DNA of 21,194 bases from Thermoleophilia bacterium (GTDB lineage Bacteria; Actinomycetota; Thermoleophilia; Gaiellales; SKUG01): positions 1 to 21,194 of the forward strand of contig JAOPYU010000174.1 of the NCBI GenBank assembly GCA_025964455.1, read 5' to 3'. The translations under genes were made by a program, and so were the position numbers. The notes beneath the pieces were generated by a model. It was not told where the DNA came from and ran no database searches. It saw nothing but the letters and a program-made list of their open reading frames with translations. Of the stretch, positions 1 through 7,824 are shown piece by piece (positions within the stretch are counted from its first letter, which is position 1; each line of letters starts with the position of its first letter).

Positions 1-800
1 CGGCTGCCGCGCCGGCACCCGCCGCTGCTGCTCCGGCGGCTGCTGCTGCGGCGCCCGCCCCGGCGCCGGTCGCGATGACCGGCGGGGAGACCGTGGTGAA
101 CTTCAACCCCATGCGCAAGGCGATCGCCCGGCACATGGTCGAGAGCGTCCACACCTCGCCGCACGTCACCTCCACGATGGAGGTGGACATGACCCGCGTC
201 GTGAAGATGCGCGGGCGGCTCAAGGCGGAGCTGCAGCAGCAGTGGGGCGTCAACGTGACGTTCACCCACTTCGCAGTCCGCGCCCTGGTCGACGCGATCG
301 CGCACTACCCGCTCGTCAACGCCGAGATCCGCGGTGACAGCGCCGTCATCAAGAACTTCGTGAACCTCGGCATCGCCGTGGCGCTCGACAACGGCGAGGG
401 CCTGATCGTCCCCGTGCTCAAGAACGCCGAGGAGAAGAACCTCGTCGGCCTCGCGCGCGGCATCAACGACATCGCTACGCGCGCCCGCTCCAAGAAGCTC
501 ATGCCTGACGACGTCAGCGGTGGCACCTTCACCCTGACCAACCCGGGCATCTACGGGGCGAAGCACGGCACGCCGATCATCAACCAGCCGCAGGTAGCGA
601 TCCTCGACACCGAGGCGATCATCAAGCGACCGGTCGTGGTGACCGACGCCGAGGGCGCCGACAGCATCGCCATCCGCTCGATGATGAACCTCTGCATGAG
701 CTACGACCACCGCCTCATCGACGGCGCCTACGCCGTGCAGTTCCTCGCACACCTCAAGCGTTCGCTCGAGACCTGGGACGAAGCCGCCTTCATCGGCTGA
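1..800 (+). CDS. 2-oxoacid dehydrogenase E2 (dihydrolipoamide acyltransferase), C-terminal part
   Basis: This is the 3' part of an E2 gene that begins before the window. E2 transfers the acyl group from a lipoyl arm to CoA in a pyruvate, 2-oxoglutarate or branched-chain dehydrogenase complex in the cytoplasm. Reading from base 3, the first ~24 codons are an Ala-Pro linker, typical of the flexible hinge before the catalytic domain. A complete catalytic domain of about 240 residues follows. The active-site signature DHRLIDG lies near the end, and a TNPGIYG segment lies about two thirds of the way along, both as in known E2 cores. The lipoyl and E1/E3-binding domains are outside the window, so the substrate class cannot be fixed. 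The C-terminal tail resembles actinobacterial SucB/DlaT more than BkdB (inference). The lipoate genes lipB-lipA occur 6 kb downstream. The gene ends in TGA just before two hairpins. Confidence 0.93.
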   Translation, partial: AAAPAPAAAAPAAAAAAPAPAPVAMTGGETVVNFNPMRKAIARHMVESVHTSPHVTSTMEVDMTRVVKMRGRLKAELQQQWGVNVTFTHFAVRALVDAIAHYPLVNAEIRGDSAVIKNFVNLGIAVALDNGEGLIVPVLKNAEEKNLVGLARGINDIATRARSKKLMPDDVSGGTFTLTNPGIYGAKHGTPIINQPQVAILDTEAIIKRPVVVTDAEGADSIAIRSMMNLCMSYDHRLIDGAYAVQFLAHLKRSLETWDEAAFIG

Positions 801-811
801 GGGTTCAATCC

Positions 812-866
812 CCGGTCGCCTCGCAATTTCTGGTTGTACAACGACAGAAAATTGCGAGGCGACCGG
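812..866. repeat. Long inverted repeat (hairpin 1) behind the E2 gene
   Basis: The arms at 812-832 and 845-866 are complementary over about 21 base pairs, with one extra A in the right arm. The 12-base loop (833-844) itself contains the palindrome GTTGTACAAC (833-842). The hexamer GGTTCA occurs just outside on both sides (802-807 and 868-873). The stem contains AATT and is not followed by a T run, so it is not a standard intrinsic terminator. It could be a miniature repeat element, an mRNA 3' processing structure or part of a composite terminator with the next hairpin. Confidence 0.7.
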
Positions 867-872
867 CGGTTC

Positions 873-911
873 ACGCAGCGAGGCCCCCGATTGCTCGGGG
901 GCCTCGTGCGT
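873..911 (+). terminator. GC-rich hairpin, likely terminator of the E2 transcript
   Basis: A perfect 12-bp stem (879-890 with 895-906) closes on a TTGC tetraloop. It is extended by five further pairs (873-877 with 907-911) across one bulged G. It lies 73 bases after the E2 stop codon. There is no T tract, which is common for hairpin terminators in high-GC actinobacteria. It could also act on transcripts arriving from the minus-strand genes to the right. Confidence 0.65.
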
Positions 912-1101
912 TGCGGCGCTGCTCGGCGTGGCCCTCGCTACCTGCCTGCGGCTGCCGCGCTCGCCTCGTCTCGACGGCGTATCGCGTTGTCCGTAGGCAG
1001 CGTACCCCGGGTTGGGAGCAGTGCTCAAACAGTCCGGATGGCGGTGGCCGTCGGGGCCCCCGGCCGTGGCCGCCTCGATCCCTCGGGGCGACCGTCCGGA
1101 A
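912..1101. other. Gene-free stretch between hairpins and the Trp-rich cluster
   Basis: I see no convincing gene here: open frames in this stretch have no ribosome site and no recognisable protein. The part next to the minus-strand gene is very GC-rich. It holds an imperfect hairpin at 1071-1090 (CGCCTCGA/TCGGGGCG, one mismatch), a weak candidate terminator for that gene, and a direct repeat of GTCCGGA at about 1032 and 1094. Confidence 0.4.
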
Positions 1102-1521
1102 TCAGTACGCGCGGATCTCGAACCGCCCGCTGTCGAGTGCGACCCAGCCGCTCTCCTGGGTCCAGGCCCAGCGCCAGCTGCCGGTGTAGGGCGAGACGTA
1201 CACCCAGCCCCCGCGGATCGACGAGCGCGTCCAGGCCGAGCCGTTCCAGCTCCACGCGGGCGTCGCGAACCGGTGGATCGCGGCGCACGCGTAGGCGTAG
1301 CCGCAGTAGTTGAGGTTCAGGTACACCCAGCCGACGTGCGACGTCGGCGCAAGGCGGGTCAGGTCGCGGTCGCCGTAGCAGTAGGCGGGCACCGGATAGA
1401 TCGCGGGGCACGCCCGTGTGTCGAACCGGACGTCGGCCTGGGCCGCAGGAGCCGAGACCAGGGTCGCCGCGATCGCCAGCGCGACGACCGGGATCCAGCG
1501 CACGAACATTCGTCGAATCAT
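1102..1521 (-). CDS. Small secreted Trp-rich four-cysteine protein, copy 1
   Basis: I do not recognise this 139-residue family. The ATG at 1521 is preceded by a GGGGGAA ribosome site and gives a clear signal peptide (MIRRMFVRW, hydrophobic core, AAQA cleavage near residue 29). The mature ~110 residues contain four cysteines (38, 48, 73, 79) and nine tryptophans (65, 90, 92, 97, 106, 116, 118, 120, 126). Key motifs are [34 protein letters not shown] and SGWVAL. The repeated aromatic strands suggest a small beta fold held by two disulfides, acting outside the cell (inference). The gene at 2217-2633 is a close paralogue and the one at 1689-2132 a distant one. The wall, a surface polymer or another cell is a possible target, but nothing in the sequence proves a function. 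Confidence 0.85.
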   Translation of the reverse strand: MIRRMFVRWIPVVALAIAATLVSAPAAQADVRFDTRACPAIYPVPAYCYGDRDLTRLAPTSHVGWVYLNLNYCGYAYACAAIHRFATPAWSWNGSAWTRSSIRGGWVYVSPYTGSWRWAWTQESGWVALDSGRFEIRAY

Positions 1522-1629
1522 CGGTAGTTCCCCCACACACACGGCGCGACGCGGTAGTCCAGCCCGTCCGGGGCACAGCGCGTCTCGCACCTTCGCCTTC
1601 CATGGTCCGACGACGTCCGCCCAACGACA

Positions 1630-1664
1630 AGGGGGACCCGGCGCACGTGACGCCGGATCCCCCT
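1630..1664 (-). terminator. Terminator hairpin after Trp-rich gene copy 2
   Basis: The 14-nt arms (1630-1643 and 1651-1664) pair fully if one position forms a G-U pair in the minus-strand RNA. The loop is 7 nt. On the minus strand the stem is followed by TTGTCGTT. It lies 25 bases after the stop of the gene at 1689-2132, so copies 1 and 2 are probably transcribed separately. Confidence 0.7.
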
Positions 1665-1688
1665 CGAGCAACCATGTGATCCCGGTGA

Positions 1689-2132
1689 TCAGGAATAGAC
1701 GAACGTGCCGCCCGTGACCGCGAGCCAGCCGGTGTCAGCCGACCACACCCACCGCCACTGGCCGGTGTACGGCCACGCGTAGTACTCGCCGGGGCCGATC
1801 ACCGTGCGCGACCAGGCACGCCCGCTCCAGCGCCAGGCGGTGAGCTGTTCGAGCACCGGGCCGCCACAGGCGGTGTATCCGGCTGCATCGGTGTAGCAAC
1901 CGGTTCCGGTCGGCTGCGGGAACACGAGGTTCACCCAGCCGCGGTAGTGCAGTGGCGCGAGCCGCGTGCTCGTCGGGATGCAGGTGGTGAGCCCGGTCTG
2001 GGCGTTGACTCCGTACTCGTACCCGGTCGGGCACGGCACGGGCGAGAGCGCGCTCGCCGTGGAGGCGAAGATCGCCGTGACGAGCGCTGCCGCGATGACG
2101 GCAGCCGTGAAGATGGCGGTGATGCGTCGCAT
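1689..2132 (-). CDS. Small secreted Trp-rich four-cysteine protein, copy 2 (divergent)
   Basis: This 147-residue protein belongs to the same family as its two neighbours. I chose the ATG at 2132, which follows a GGGGGGT ribosome site by about 6 bases. An ATG seven codons earlier lacks one. The signal peptide is MRRITAIF plus a long Ala-rich core, cut near residue 28. The mature part again has four cysteines (34, 51, 79, 89) and nine tryptophans. The family skeleton is kept: TRLA, GWVNL, AWRWSGRAWSR, PYTGQWRWVW, GWLAV. The cysteine spacings are wider, and the GGWVYV strand is replaced by GPGEYYAW. It is clearly diverged from copies 1 and 3, which resemble each other more. The function is unknown. 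It has its own terminator and probably its own promoter. Confidence 0.85.
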   Translation of the reverse strand: MRRITAIFTAAVIAAALVTAIFASTASALSPVPCPTGYEYGVNAQTGLTTCIPTSTRLAPLHYRGWVNLVFPQPTGTGCYTDAAGYTACGGPVLEQLTAWRWSGRAWSRTVIGPGEYYAWPYTGQWRWVWSADTGWLAVTGGTFVYS

Positions 2133-2160
2133 GTGAGGACCCCCCGAGGTCATCAGAGCA

Positions 2161-2199
2161 ACGAGGGCCGGCGCTCCGCGTAGGAAGGCCGACCCTCGT
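2161..2199 (-). terminator. Terminator hairpin after Trp-rich gene copy 3
   Basis: The arms at 2161-2172 and 2188-2199 (ACGAGGGCCGGC against GCCGACCCTCGT) pair over 12 positions with one mismatch and a 15-nt loop. It lies 17 bases downstream of the stop of the gene at 2217-2633 and upstream of copy 2, so it separates these two minus-strand transcription units. Confidence 0.65.
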
Positions 2200-2216
2200 G
2201 CATGTCATCTGCTCGG

Positions 2217-2633
2217 TCAGTAGTAGATCGGGTACTGCGGGCGGAGCTCGAAGCGACCCGAGTCCATCGCGACCCAGCCACTCTCCTGGGTCCAGGCCCA
2301 GCGCCAGCTGCCGGTGTAGGGGTAGACGTACACCCAGCCACCGTTGATCGACGTGCGGCTCCACGCCTTCCCGTTCCAGCTCCAGGCACCCGTCGAGACG
2401 CGGTAGATCTTCGGGCACATCATCCCGGCGTCGCAGTAGTTCAGGTTCAGGTGGACCCACCCGATGTGGTTGACATCCGCGAGCCGCGTCTGCGGCATGC
2501 AGCGCGTGTTGACCGCGCATCGAGCGATCGTGAGGTCGTCCGCTGCCTGCGCCTGGCCCGTTGCGGAGAACACCGCAGCGACCATGACGACCAGCAGCGA
2601 AAACCAGCGTGCCGTGAATCGAATCCGTGACAT
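2217..2633 (-). CDS. Small secreted Trp-rich four-cysteine protein, copy 3
   Basis: This 138-residue protein is a close paralogue of the product of 1102-1521. The ATG at 2633 is chosen because AAGGA lies 8 bases upstream and the following residues form a signal peptide (SRIRFTARW, hydrophobic core, AQA cleavage near residue 30). The open frame continues far upstream, but that part is antisense to aceB and is not coding. The mature part has cysteines 39, 45, 67 and 73 and nine tryptophans (59, 84, 86, 91, 100, 110, 112, 114, 120). The motifs [18 protein letters not shown] and [10 protein letters not shown] are nearly identical to copy 1. A tyrosine-rich tail (PQYPIYY) is specific to this copy. 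Its leader can fold (2656-2696). It is divergent from aceB, with 262 bases between them. The function is unknown. Confidence 0.87.
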   Translation of the reverse strand: MSRIRFTARWFSLLVVMVAAVFSATGQAQAADDLTIARCAVNTRCMPQTRLADVNHIGWVHLNLNYCDAGMMCPKIYRVSTGAWSWNGKAWSRTSINGGWVYVYPYTGSWRWAWTQESGWVAMDSGRFELRPQYPIYY

Positions 2634-2655
2634 GGCTACCGTCCTTCTACGGCAC

Positions 2656-2696
2656 GCGAGCCGTGGTCCTGTCCGTCCCGTACGGAAGGGGCTCGC
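2656..2696 (-). promoter_or_regulatory. Hairpin in the 5' leader of Trp-rich gene copy 3
   Basis: The outer arms GCGAGCC (2656-2662) and GGCTCGC (2690-2696) are perfectly complementary. They enclose an inner stem TCCGT/ACGGA (2672-2676 with 2682-2686). The structure ends only a few bases before the AAGGA ribosome site of the gene at 2217-2633, so it may control access to it. It could equally be an operator at DNA level. Confidence 0.45.
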
Positions 2697-2828
2697 ATGC
2701 ATTCCCTTCCAGCGAACGACGATCTCCCGGATCTGGCAAGCGATTCGACGCACAAATGACCGGATCCTGATGCGCGTCATGGTCCCGCGGGAGGTTCCGG
2801 CAGGGGCGGATCCACCGGTGGCCGCCGG

Positions 2829-2871
2829 ATATGACATATTCGGAATCGCAGTATTGACGAGGGGGTCAATA
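2829..2871 (+). promoter_or_regulatory. AT-rich island with two palindromes upstream of aceB (candidate promoter and operator)
   Basis: This short AT-rich patch stands out in GC-rich DNA. It contains ATATG-A-CATAT (2829-2839) and a perfect interrupted palindrome, TATTGAC, six bases, GTCAATA (2852-2858 and 2865-2871). The aceB ribosome site starts 14 bases later. CATATT (2835-2840) could be a -10 box, which would place the second palindrome over the early transcribed region, a usual position for a repressor. The palindrome could also serve the divergent gene at 2217-2633. The regulator is not identifiable from sequence. Confidence 0.55.
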
Positions 2872-2895
2872 ACCCGCGCGCTGCAGGAGGATGGG

Positions 2896-4500
<1,605 letters not shown>

Positions 4501-4502
4501 CA

Positions 4503-4539
4503 CGCACCACCGCACCGACGCAACGCCGCACCACCGCAC
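4503..4539 (+). repeat. CA-rich spacer with a 13-base direct repeat between aceB and aceA
   Basis: CGCACCACCGCAC occurs at 4503-4515 and again at 4527-4539. The whole 75-base spacer is C/A-rich, almost without T, so its RNA should be unstructured up to the aceA ribosome site AGGAG (4565-4569). I see no terminator here, supporting co-transcription of aceB and aceA. Confidence 0.5.
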
Positions 4540-4575
4540 ACCGTCCACGCATCGCCATCACCACAGGAGCACGCC

Positions 4576-5922
4576 ATGAGCGCCACCCCCAACACCTGGT
4601 CCGAGACCTCCGGCCGGCGCTCGCGCGCCGACGTCGACCGAGATGTCGAGGCGCTCGAGAAGGAGTGGGCCGAGAACCCGCGCTGGAAGGGCGTCGAGCG
4701 CTCCTACTCCGCTGGGGACGTGGTCGCGCTGCGGGGCTCCATGCCCGTGCGTCACACCCTCGCCGAGTACGGCGCCGAGCGACTGTGGTCGCTCCTGCAG
4801 GGCGAGGTCGAGTACGTCCACGCGCTCGGCGCGCTCACCGGCGGCCAGGCCGTGCAGATGGTGAAGGCCGGGCTCAAGGCCATCTACGTCTCCGGCTGGC
4901 AGGTCGCAGCCGACGCGAACCTCGCGGGTGACGTCTACCCCGACCAGTCGATCTACCCGGCCAACTCGGTGCCGGCGCACGTGAAGCGCCTCAACGCCGC
5001 ACTCACCCGCGCCGACCAGATCGAGTGGAGCGAGGGCCTCGACAGCGACATCGACTGGCACGTGCCGATCGTCGCCGACGCCGAAGCTGGATTCGGCGGC
5101 GTGCTCAACGCCTACGAGCTCATGAAGGGCATGGTCGAGGCGGGCGCCGCGGGCGTGCACTTCGAGGACCAGCTCGCGAGCGAGAAGAAGTGCGGCCACA
5201 TGGGCGGCAAGGTATTGGTGCCGTCGCAGCAGTTCGTGAACACCCTCAACAGCGCGCGCCTCGCGGCCGACGTGCTCGGCGTGCCGTCGATCATCGTGGC
5301 GCGCACCGATGCGCTGGGTGCCAACCTGCTGACGAGCGACGTGGACGAGCGCGACCGCTCGTTCTGCACCGGCGAGCGCACGGCGGAGGGCTTCTACCGC
5401 GTCAACGAGTCGATCGAGCAGGCGATCTCACGCGGCCTGGCCTACGCACCGTACGCCGACGTCGTGTGGTGTGAGACGGGCACGCCCGACATGGCGGAGG
5501 CCAAGCAGTTCGCCGAGGCGATCCATGCAGAGTACCCCGGCAAGCTGCTCGCCTACAACTGCTCCCCGAGCTTCAACTGGAAGCGGCACCTCGACGACGC
5601 GCAGATCGCGCGGTTCCAGGACGAGCTGGGCGCGCTCGGCTACAAGTTCCAGTTCATCACGCTGGCTGGGTTCCACTCGCTCAACGCCGGCATGTTCGAG
5701 CTGGCGCAGGGCTACCGCGACCACGGCATGACCGCCTACGTCGAGCTGCAGGAGGCCGAATTCGCGATGGAGGCGAGCGGCTACACGGCGACGCGCCACC
5801 AGCGCGAGGTCGGCGCCGGGTTCTTCGATCGCATCTCCACGGCGGTTACGGCCGGTACCTCTTCCACGCTCGCCCTCAAGGGGTCGACGGAGGAGCAGCA
5901 GTTCGAGGGTGCCGCACACTGA
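4576..5922 (+). CDS. aceA: Isocitrate lyase
   Basis: Isocitrate lyase cleaves isocitrate to succinate and glyoxylate, the first and committed step of the glyoxylate shunt. The protein has 448 residues, close to the usual 430-450 of bacterial enzymes. AGGAG lies 6 bases before the ATG. The catalytic loop KKCGHMGGK is intact with the cysteine at residue 206. Other family blocks are [33 protein letters not shown]-like ([13 protein letters not shown]), [22 protein letters not shown] and [10 protein letters not shown]. The C-terminal ~40 residues after the last conserved block look poorly conserved. It is the second gene of the aceB-aceA operon and ends before a bidirectional terminator. No aceK-like kinase gene is near. 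Confidence 0.97.
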   Translation: MSATPNTWSETSGRRSRADVDRDVEALEKEWAENPRWKGVERSYSAGDVVALRGSMPVRHTLAEYGAERLWSLLQGEVEYVHALGALTGGQAVQMVKAGLKAIYVSGWQVAADANLAGDVYPDQSIYPANSVPAHVKRLNAALTRADQIEWSEGLDSDIDWHVPIVADAEAGFGGVLNAYELMKGMVEAGAAGVHFEDQLASEKKCGHMGGKVLVPSQQFVNTLNSARLAADVLGVPSIIVARTDALGANLLTSDVDERDRSFCTGERTAEGFYRVNESIEQAISRGLAYAPYADVVWCETGTPDMAEAKQFAEAIHAEYPGKLLAYNCSPSFNWKRHLDDAQIARFQDELGALGYKFQFITLAGFHSLNAGMFELAQGYRDHGMTAYVELQEAEFAMEASGYTATRHQREVGAGFFDRISTAVTAGTSSTLALKGSTEEQQFEGAAH

Positions 5923-5951
5923 CACGTGCGTGACTGACACTCGACGCGATT

Positions 5952-5994
5952 CGCGACCCTGCGCTGCCTTCCTCCCCGGCAGCGTGGGGTCGCG
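5952..5994. terminator. Bidirectional terminator between aceA and the endonuclease gene
   Basis: The 17-nt arms (5952-5968 and 5978-5994; CGCGACCC at the base, GCTGCC at the tip) pair except for two central positions and close on a 9-nt loop. On the plus strand GTGTCTTC follows. It sits between the convergent genes aceA and 6001-6858 and can serve both. Confidence 0.75.
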
Positions 5995-6000
5995 GTGTCT

Positions 6001-6858
6001 TCAGGCGCGCGTGAGCAGGGCATCGGTGAAGCCGATGCGGTCGACGAATGCGGGGCGGTCGACGTAGGGATTGCGATTGCCCTGCAGGGCGAAGATCGCG
6101 TCGTTGCGCGCGCGCTCGGCCGCATCGACCGGGTCCTCACGGTGCCAGCGCAGCAGCGACGGAAGCGATGTGCGGAAGTTGTCGAGGCTGAATGCGGTGG
6201 GGCGGTCGCCGTAGTAGCGGGTGAAGAAGTACAGCTGGTCGCGCGCGAGGTCGCCGCGCATCGAGGCGCGGGGCGAGAACACCTTGGTGCCGTCGGCTGC
6301 GGCGCCGACCACGCTCAGCTCGTCCACGCCCTTGACCGGATCCGACGCCCATTCCACGCTCGCGACCTCGCCGAACGCGAGGTTGGAGCGGTGCGCGTTG
6401 AGCCGCTGCAGCGCCGGTCGCAGGTGGTGCAGGTCGCTGCGTGCTTCCTCGCGCGCGCCCTCGCTCTGCGGCCACACGTGCTCGGTGGAGAGCCCGCTGC
6501 GCGTGGCGGATGCGAGGCCGGCGATGCCGTGGATGCGCTGGCCGGTGTACAGGTCGGTCACGATGTTCGTGCCGTGCGGGTCCTCGACGTCGGCGAACAT
6601 CAACTCGCGCGCGTCCACGTAGGAGCGGGGCTGGTGGTAGTGCTCGGTGATGTCGTGCAGGGCGCGGAGGAGCGCGACCCCGTGGCGACCCTGGGTCGGC
6701 TGGTAGTAGCGCTCCGCCGTCGCGGGCGGCAGGTCCCGCAGCTCGCCACCCGGCATGCGACTCGCCGCCCGCGCATCCGTGCGCGGACTGGCGATCGGGC
6801 TCGCCGACGTGGCGACTCCCGGCATGGGGGTTGGTACGAGCTGCACTGAGGCGACCAT
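6001..6858 (-). CDS. Endonuclease I family (EndA/NucM-type) nuclease
   Basis: The 285-residue product matches the endonuclease I family of His-Me finger nucleases, which cut DNA non-specifically and are normally periplasmic or secreted. Visible family motifs are YYQPTQGR, FADVEDPHGTN, the catalytic TEHVWPQS (His127), RSDLHHLRP, RSNLAFG, and the C-terminal GNRNPYVDRP, usually GNRNPFxDxP in the family. The ATG at 6858 is the first in frame that keeps the whole domain, but no ribosome site is close to it. A GGAGGGG is about 19 bases upstream. The first ~45 residues are Pro/Ala/Ser-rich and do not look like a standard signal peptide, so the true start or the export route is uncertain. It is convergent with aceA and divergent from lipB. 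Confidence 0.85.
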   Translation of the reverse strand: MVASVQLVPTPMPGVATSASPIASPRTDARAASRMPGGELRDLPPATAERYYQPTQGRHGVALLRALHDITEHYHQPRSYVDARELMFADVEDPHGTNIVTDLYTGQRIHGIAGLASATRSGLSTEHVWPQSEGAREEARSDLHHLRPALQRLNAHRSNLAFGEVASVEWASDPVKGVDELSVVGAAADGTKVFSPRASMRGDLARDQLYFFTRYYGDRPTAFSLDNFRTSLPSLLRWHREDPVDAAERARNDAIFALQGNRNPYVDRPAFVDRIGFTDALLTRA

Positions 6859-6993
6859 CCATGGTCTTGGACCAGTGCCCCTCCTTCGAGCCGGGCGGGG
6901 GCCGCGTGATGCCGGCGCGGGCGGCGCTGGCCGTGGCCGGCACGCACCGTGGCCCTCGTGGCGCGACCGGATCGTCCCTCGTGCGCCCGGGTG

Positions 6994-6999
6994 TACGAT
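6994..6999 (+). promoter_or_regulatory. -10 box of lipB, suggesting a leaderless transcript
   Basis: TACGAT lies 6 bases before the ATG of lipB, preceded by GGGTG. Transcription from it would start at or next to the A of the ATG. No ribosome site is visible before lipB, which agrees with leaderless translation, common in actinobacteria. No clear -35 TTGACA is seen. Confidence 0.5.
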
Positions 7000-7005
7000 G
7001 CACGC

Positions 7006-7824
7006 ATGCCCACGCGCGCGAGCCTCCCCCTTCGCAGCTGCCGGCTCGGTCGCGTGGAATACGTCGATACGGCCCGGTTGCAGCGCTCCCTGCGCGCGGC
7101 CCGCGAGGATCGCGCCACCGACGACGTCCTGCTCCTGCTCGAGCACGACCCGGTCATCACGTGTGGCACCCGGACCGAGGTCGTGGAAGTGGCGTTCGCC
7201 CGCACGACCGACGTGCCGCTCGTCGCGGTCGAGCGCGGCGGCAAGGCCACCTACCACGGCCCCGGGCAGGTCGTGGCGTATCCCATCTTCGGCATCGATG
7301 TCGTCGGCGGCGACGTGAAGCGCCTCGTCTGGCTGCTCGAGCAGTCGATCGTCGACGTGCTGCGCATCCACGGCGTCGAGACCGGGCGCCGCGACGGGCT
7401 CCCCGGCGTGTGGGTCGAGCCGACCGGCGCGCGGCCGCGCAAGATCGCATCCGTCGGGCTGCGCCTGACGCGCGGCGTGACCTTCCACGGCATCGCGGTG
7501 AACGTCGCGTGCGACCTGGAGCCGTTCACGTGGTTCACGCCGTGCGGCATCCCGGATGCCGAGATGACGAGCCTCGCGCGCGAGCGCGGGCTCGATGACG
7601 CCCCGGCGACCCAGCTGGCCGAGCTCGTCGCGAGCGTCGAGGCAGACCTCGAGCGCGCGATCGCGGGCCATTTCGGCATGCGGGTCGCCGGCGTGACGCC
7701 CGCGGAGCTGGAGGCGCTCGCTGCCGAGCACCCGGTCGAAGCGCCGGACCTCGCGCTCCCGGGCGAGGCGCGCCGCGCCGCCACCACCACCCGCATCGAC
7801 CTCGCCGCAGGAGCCCCGTCGTGA
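7006..7824 (+). CDS. lipB: Lipoyl(octanoyl) transferase
   Basis: LipB moves octanoate from acyl carrier protein to the lipoyl domains of E2 and GcvH. The ATG at 7006 gives 272 residues and begins just before the conserved region; an in-frame start 19 codons earlier would add an unconserved segment. Signatures are RGGKATYHGPGQVVAYPI, a catalytic lysine at residue 146 in KIASVGLRL, HGIAVNV, and the catalytic cysteine 180 in TPCGI. Relative to typical LipB proteins (~210-240 residues) it has a C-terminal tail of ~40 residues rich in Ala, Glu and Arg. It overlaps lipA by four bases, so both enzymes of endogenous lipoate synthesis are translationally coupled. Confidence 0.96.
   Translation: MPTRASLPLRSCRLGRVEYVDTARLQRSLRAAREDRATDDVLLLLEHDPVITCGTRTEVVEVAFARTTDVPLVAVERGGKATYHGPGQVVAYPIFGIDVVGGDVKRLVWLLEQSIVDVLRIHGVETGRRDGLPGVWVEPTGARPRKIASVGLRLTRGVTFHGIAVNVACDLEPFTWFTPCGIPDAEMTSLARERGLDDAPATQLAELVASVEADLERAIAGHFGMRVAGVTPAELEALAAEHPVEAPDLALPGEARRAATTTRIDLAAGAPS

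Noticed and set aside
801..825. tRNA-like T-arm (GGGTTCAATCCCC) next to the E2 stop
   Set aside because: The T-stem pairs only partly, and no anticodon arm, D arm or acceptor partner is present upstream, where the E2 coding sequence lies.
834..1313. Plus-strand open frames between the E2 gene and the Trp-rich cluster
   Set aside because: They start inside the hairpin or in the spacer, run antisense to the gene at 1102-1521, and have shadow-type Arg/Ser/Pro composition.
6137..7003. Alternative minus-strand 288-codon frame overlapping the endonuclease gene
   Set aside because: It lacks the nuclease motifs and has repetitive Arg/Ala/Pro composition; the frame at 6001-6858 carries all of the motifs.
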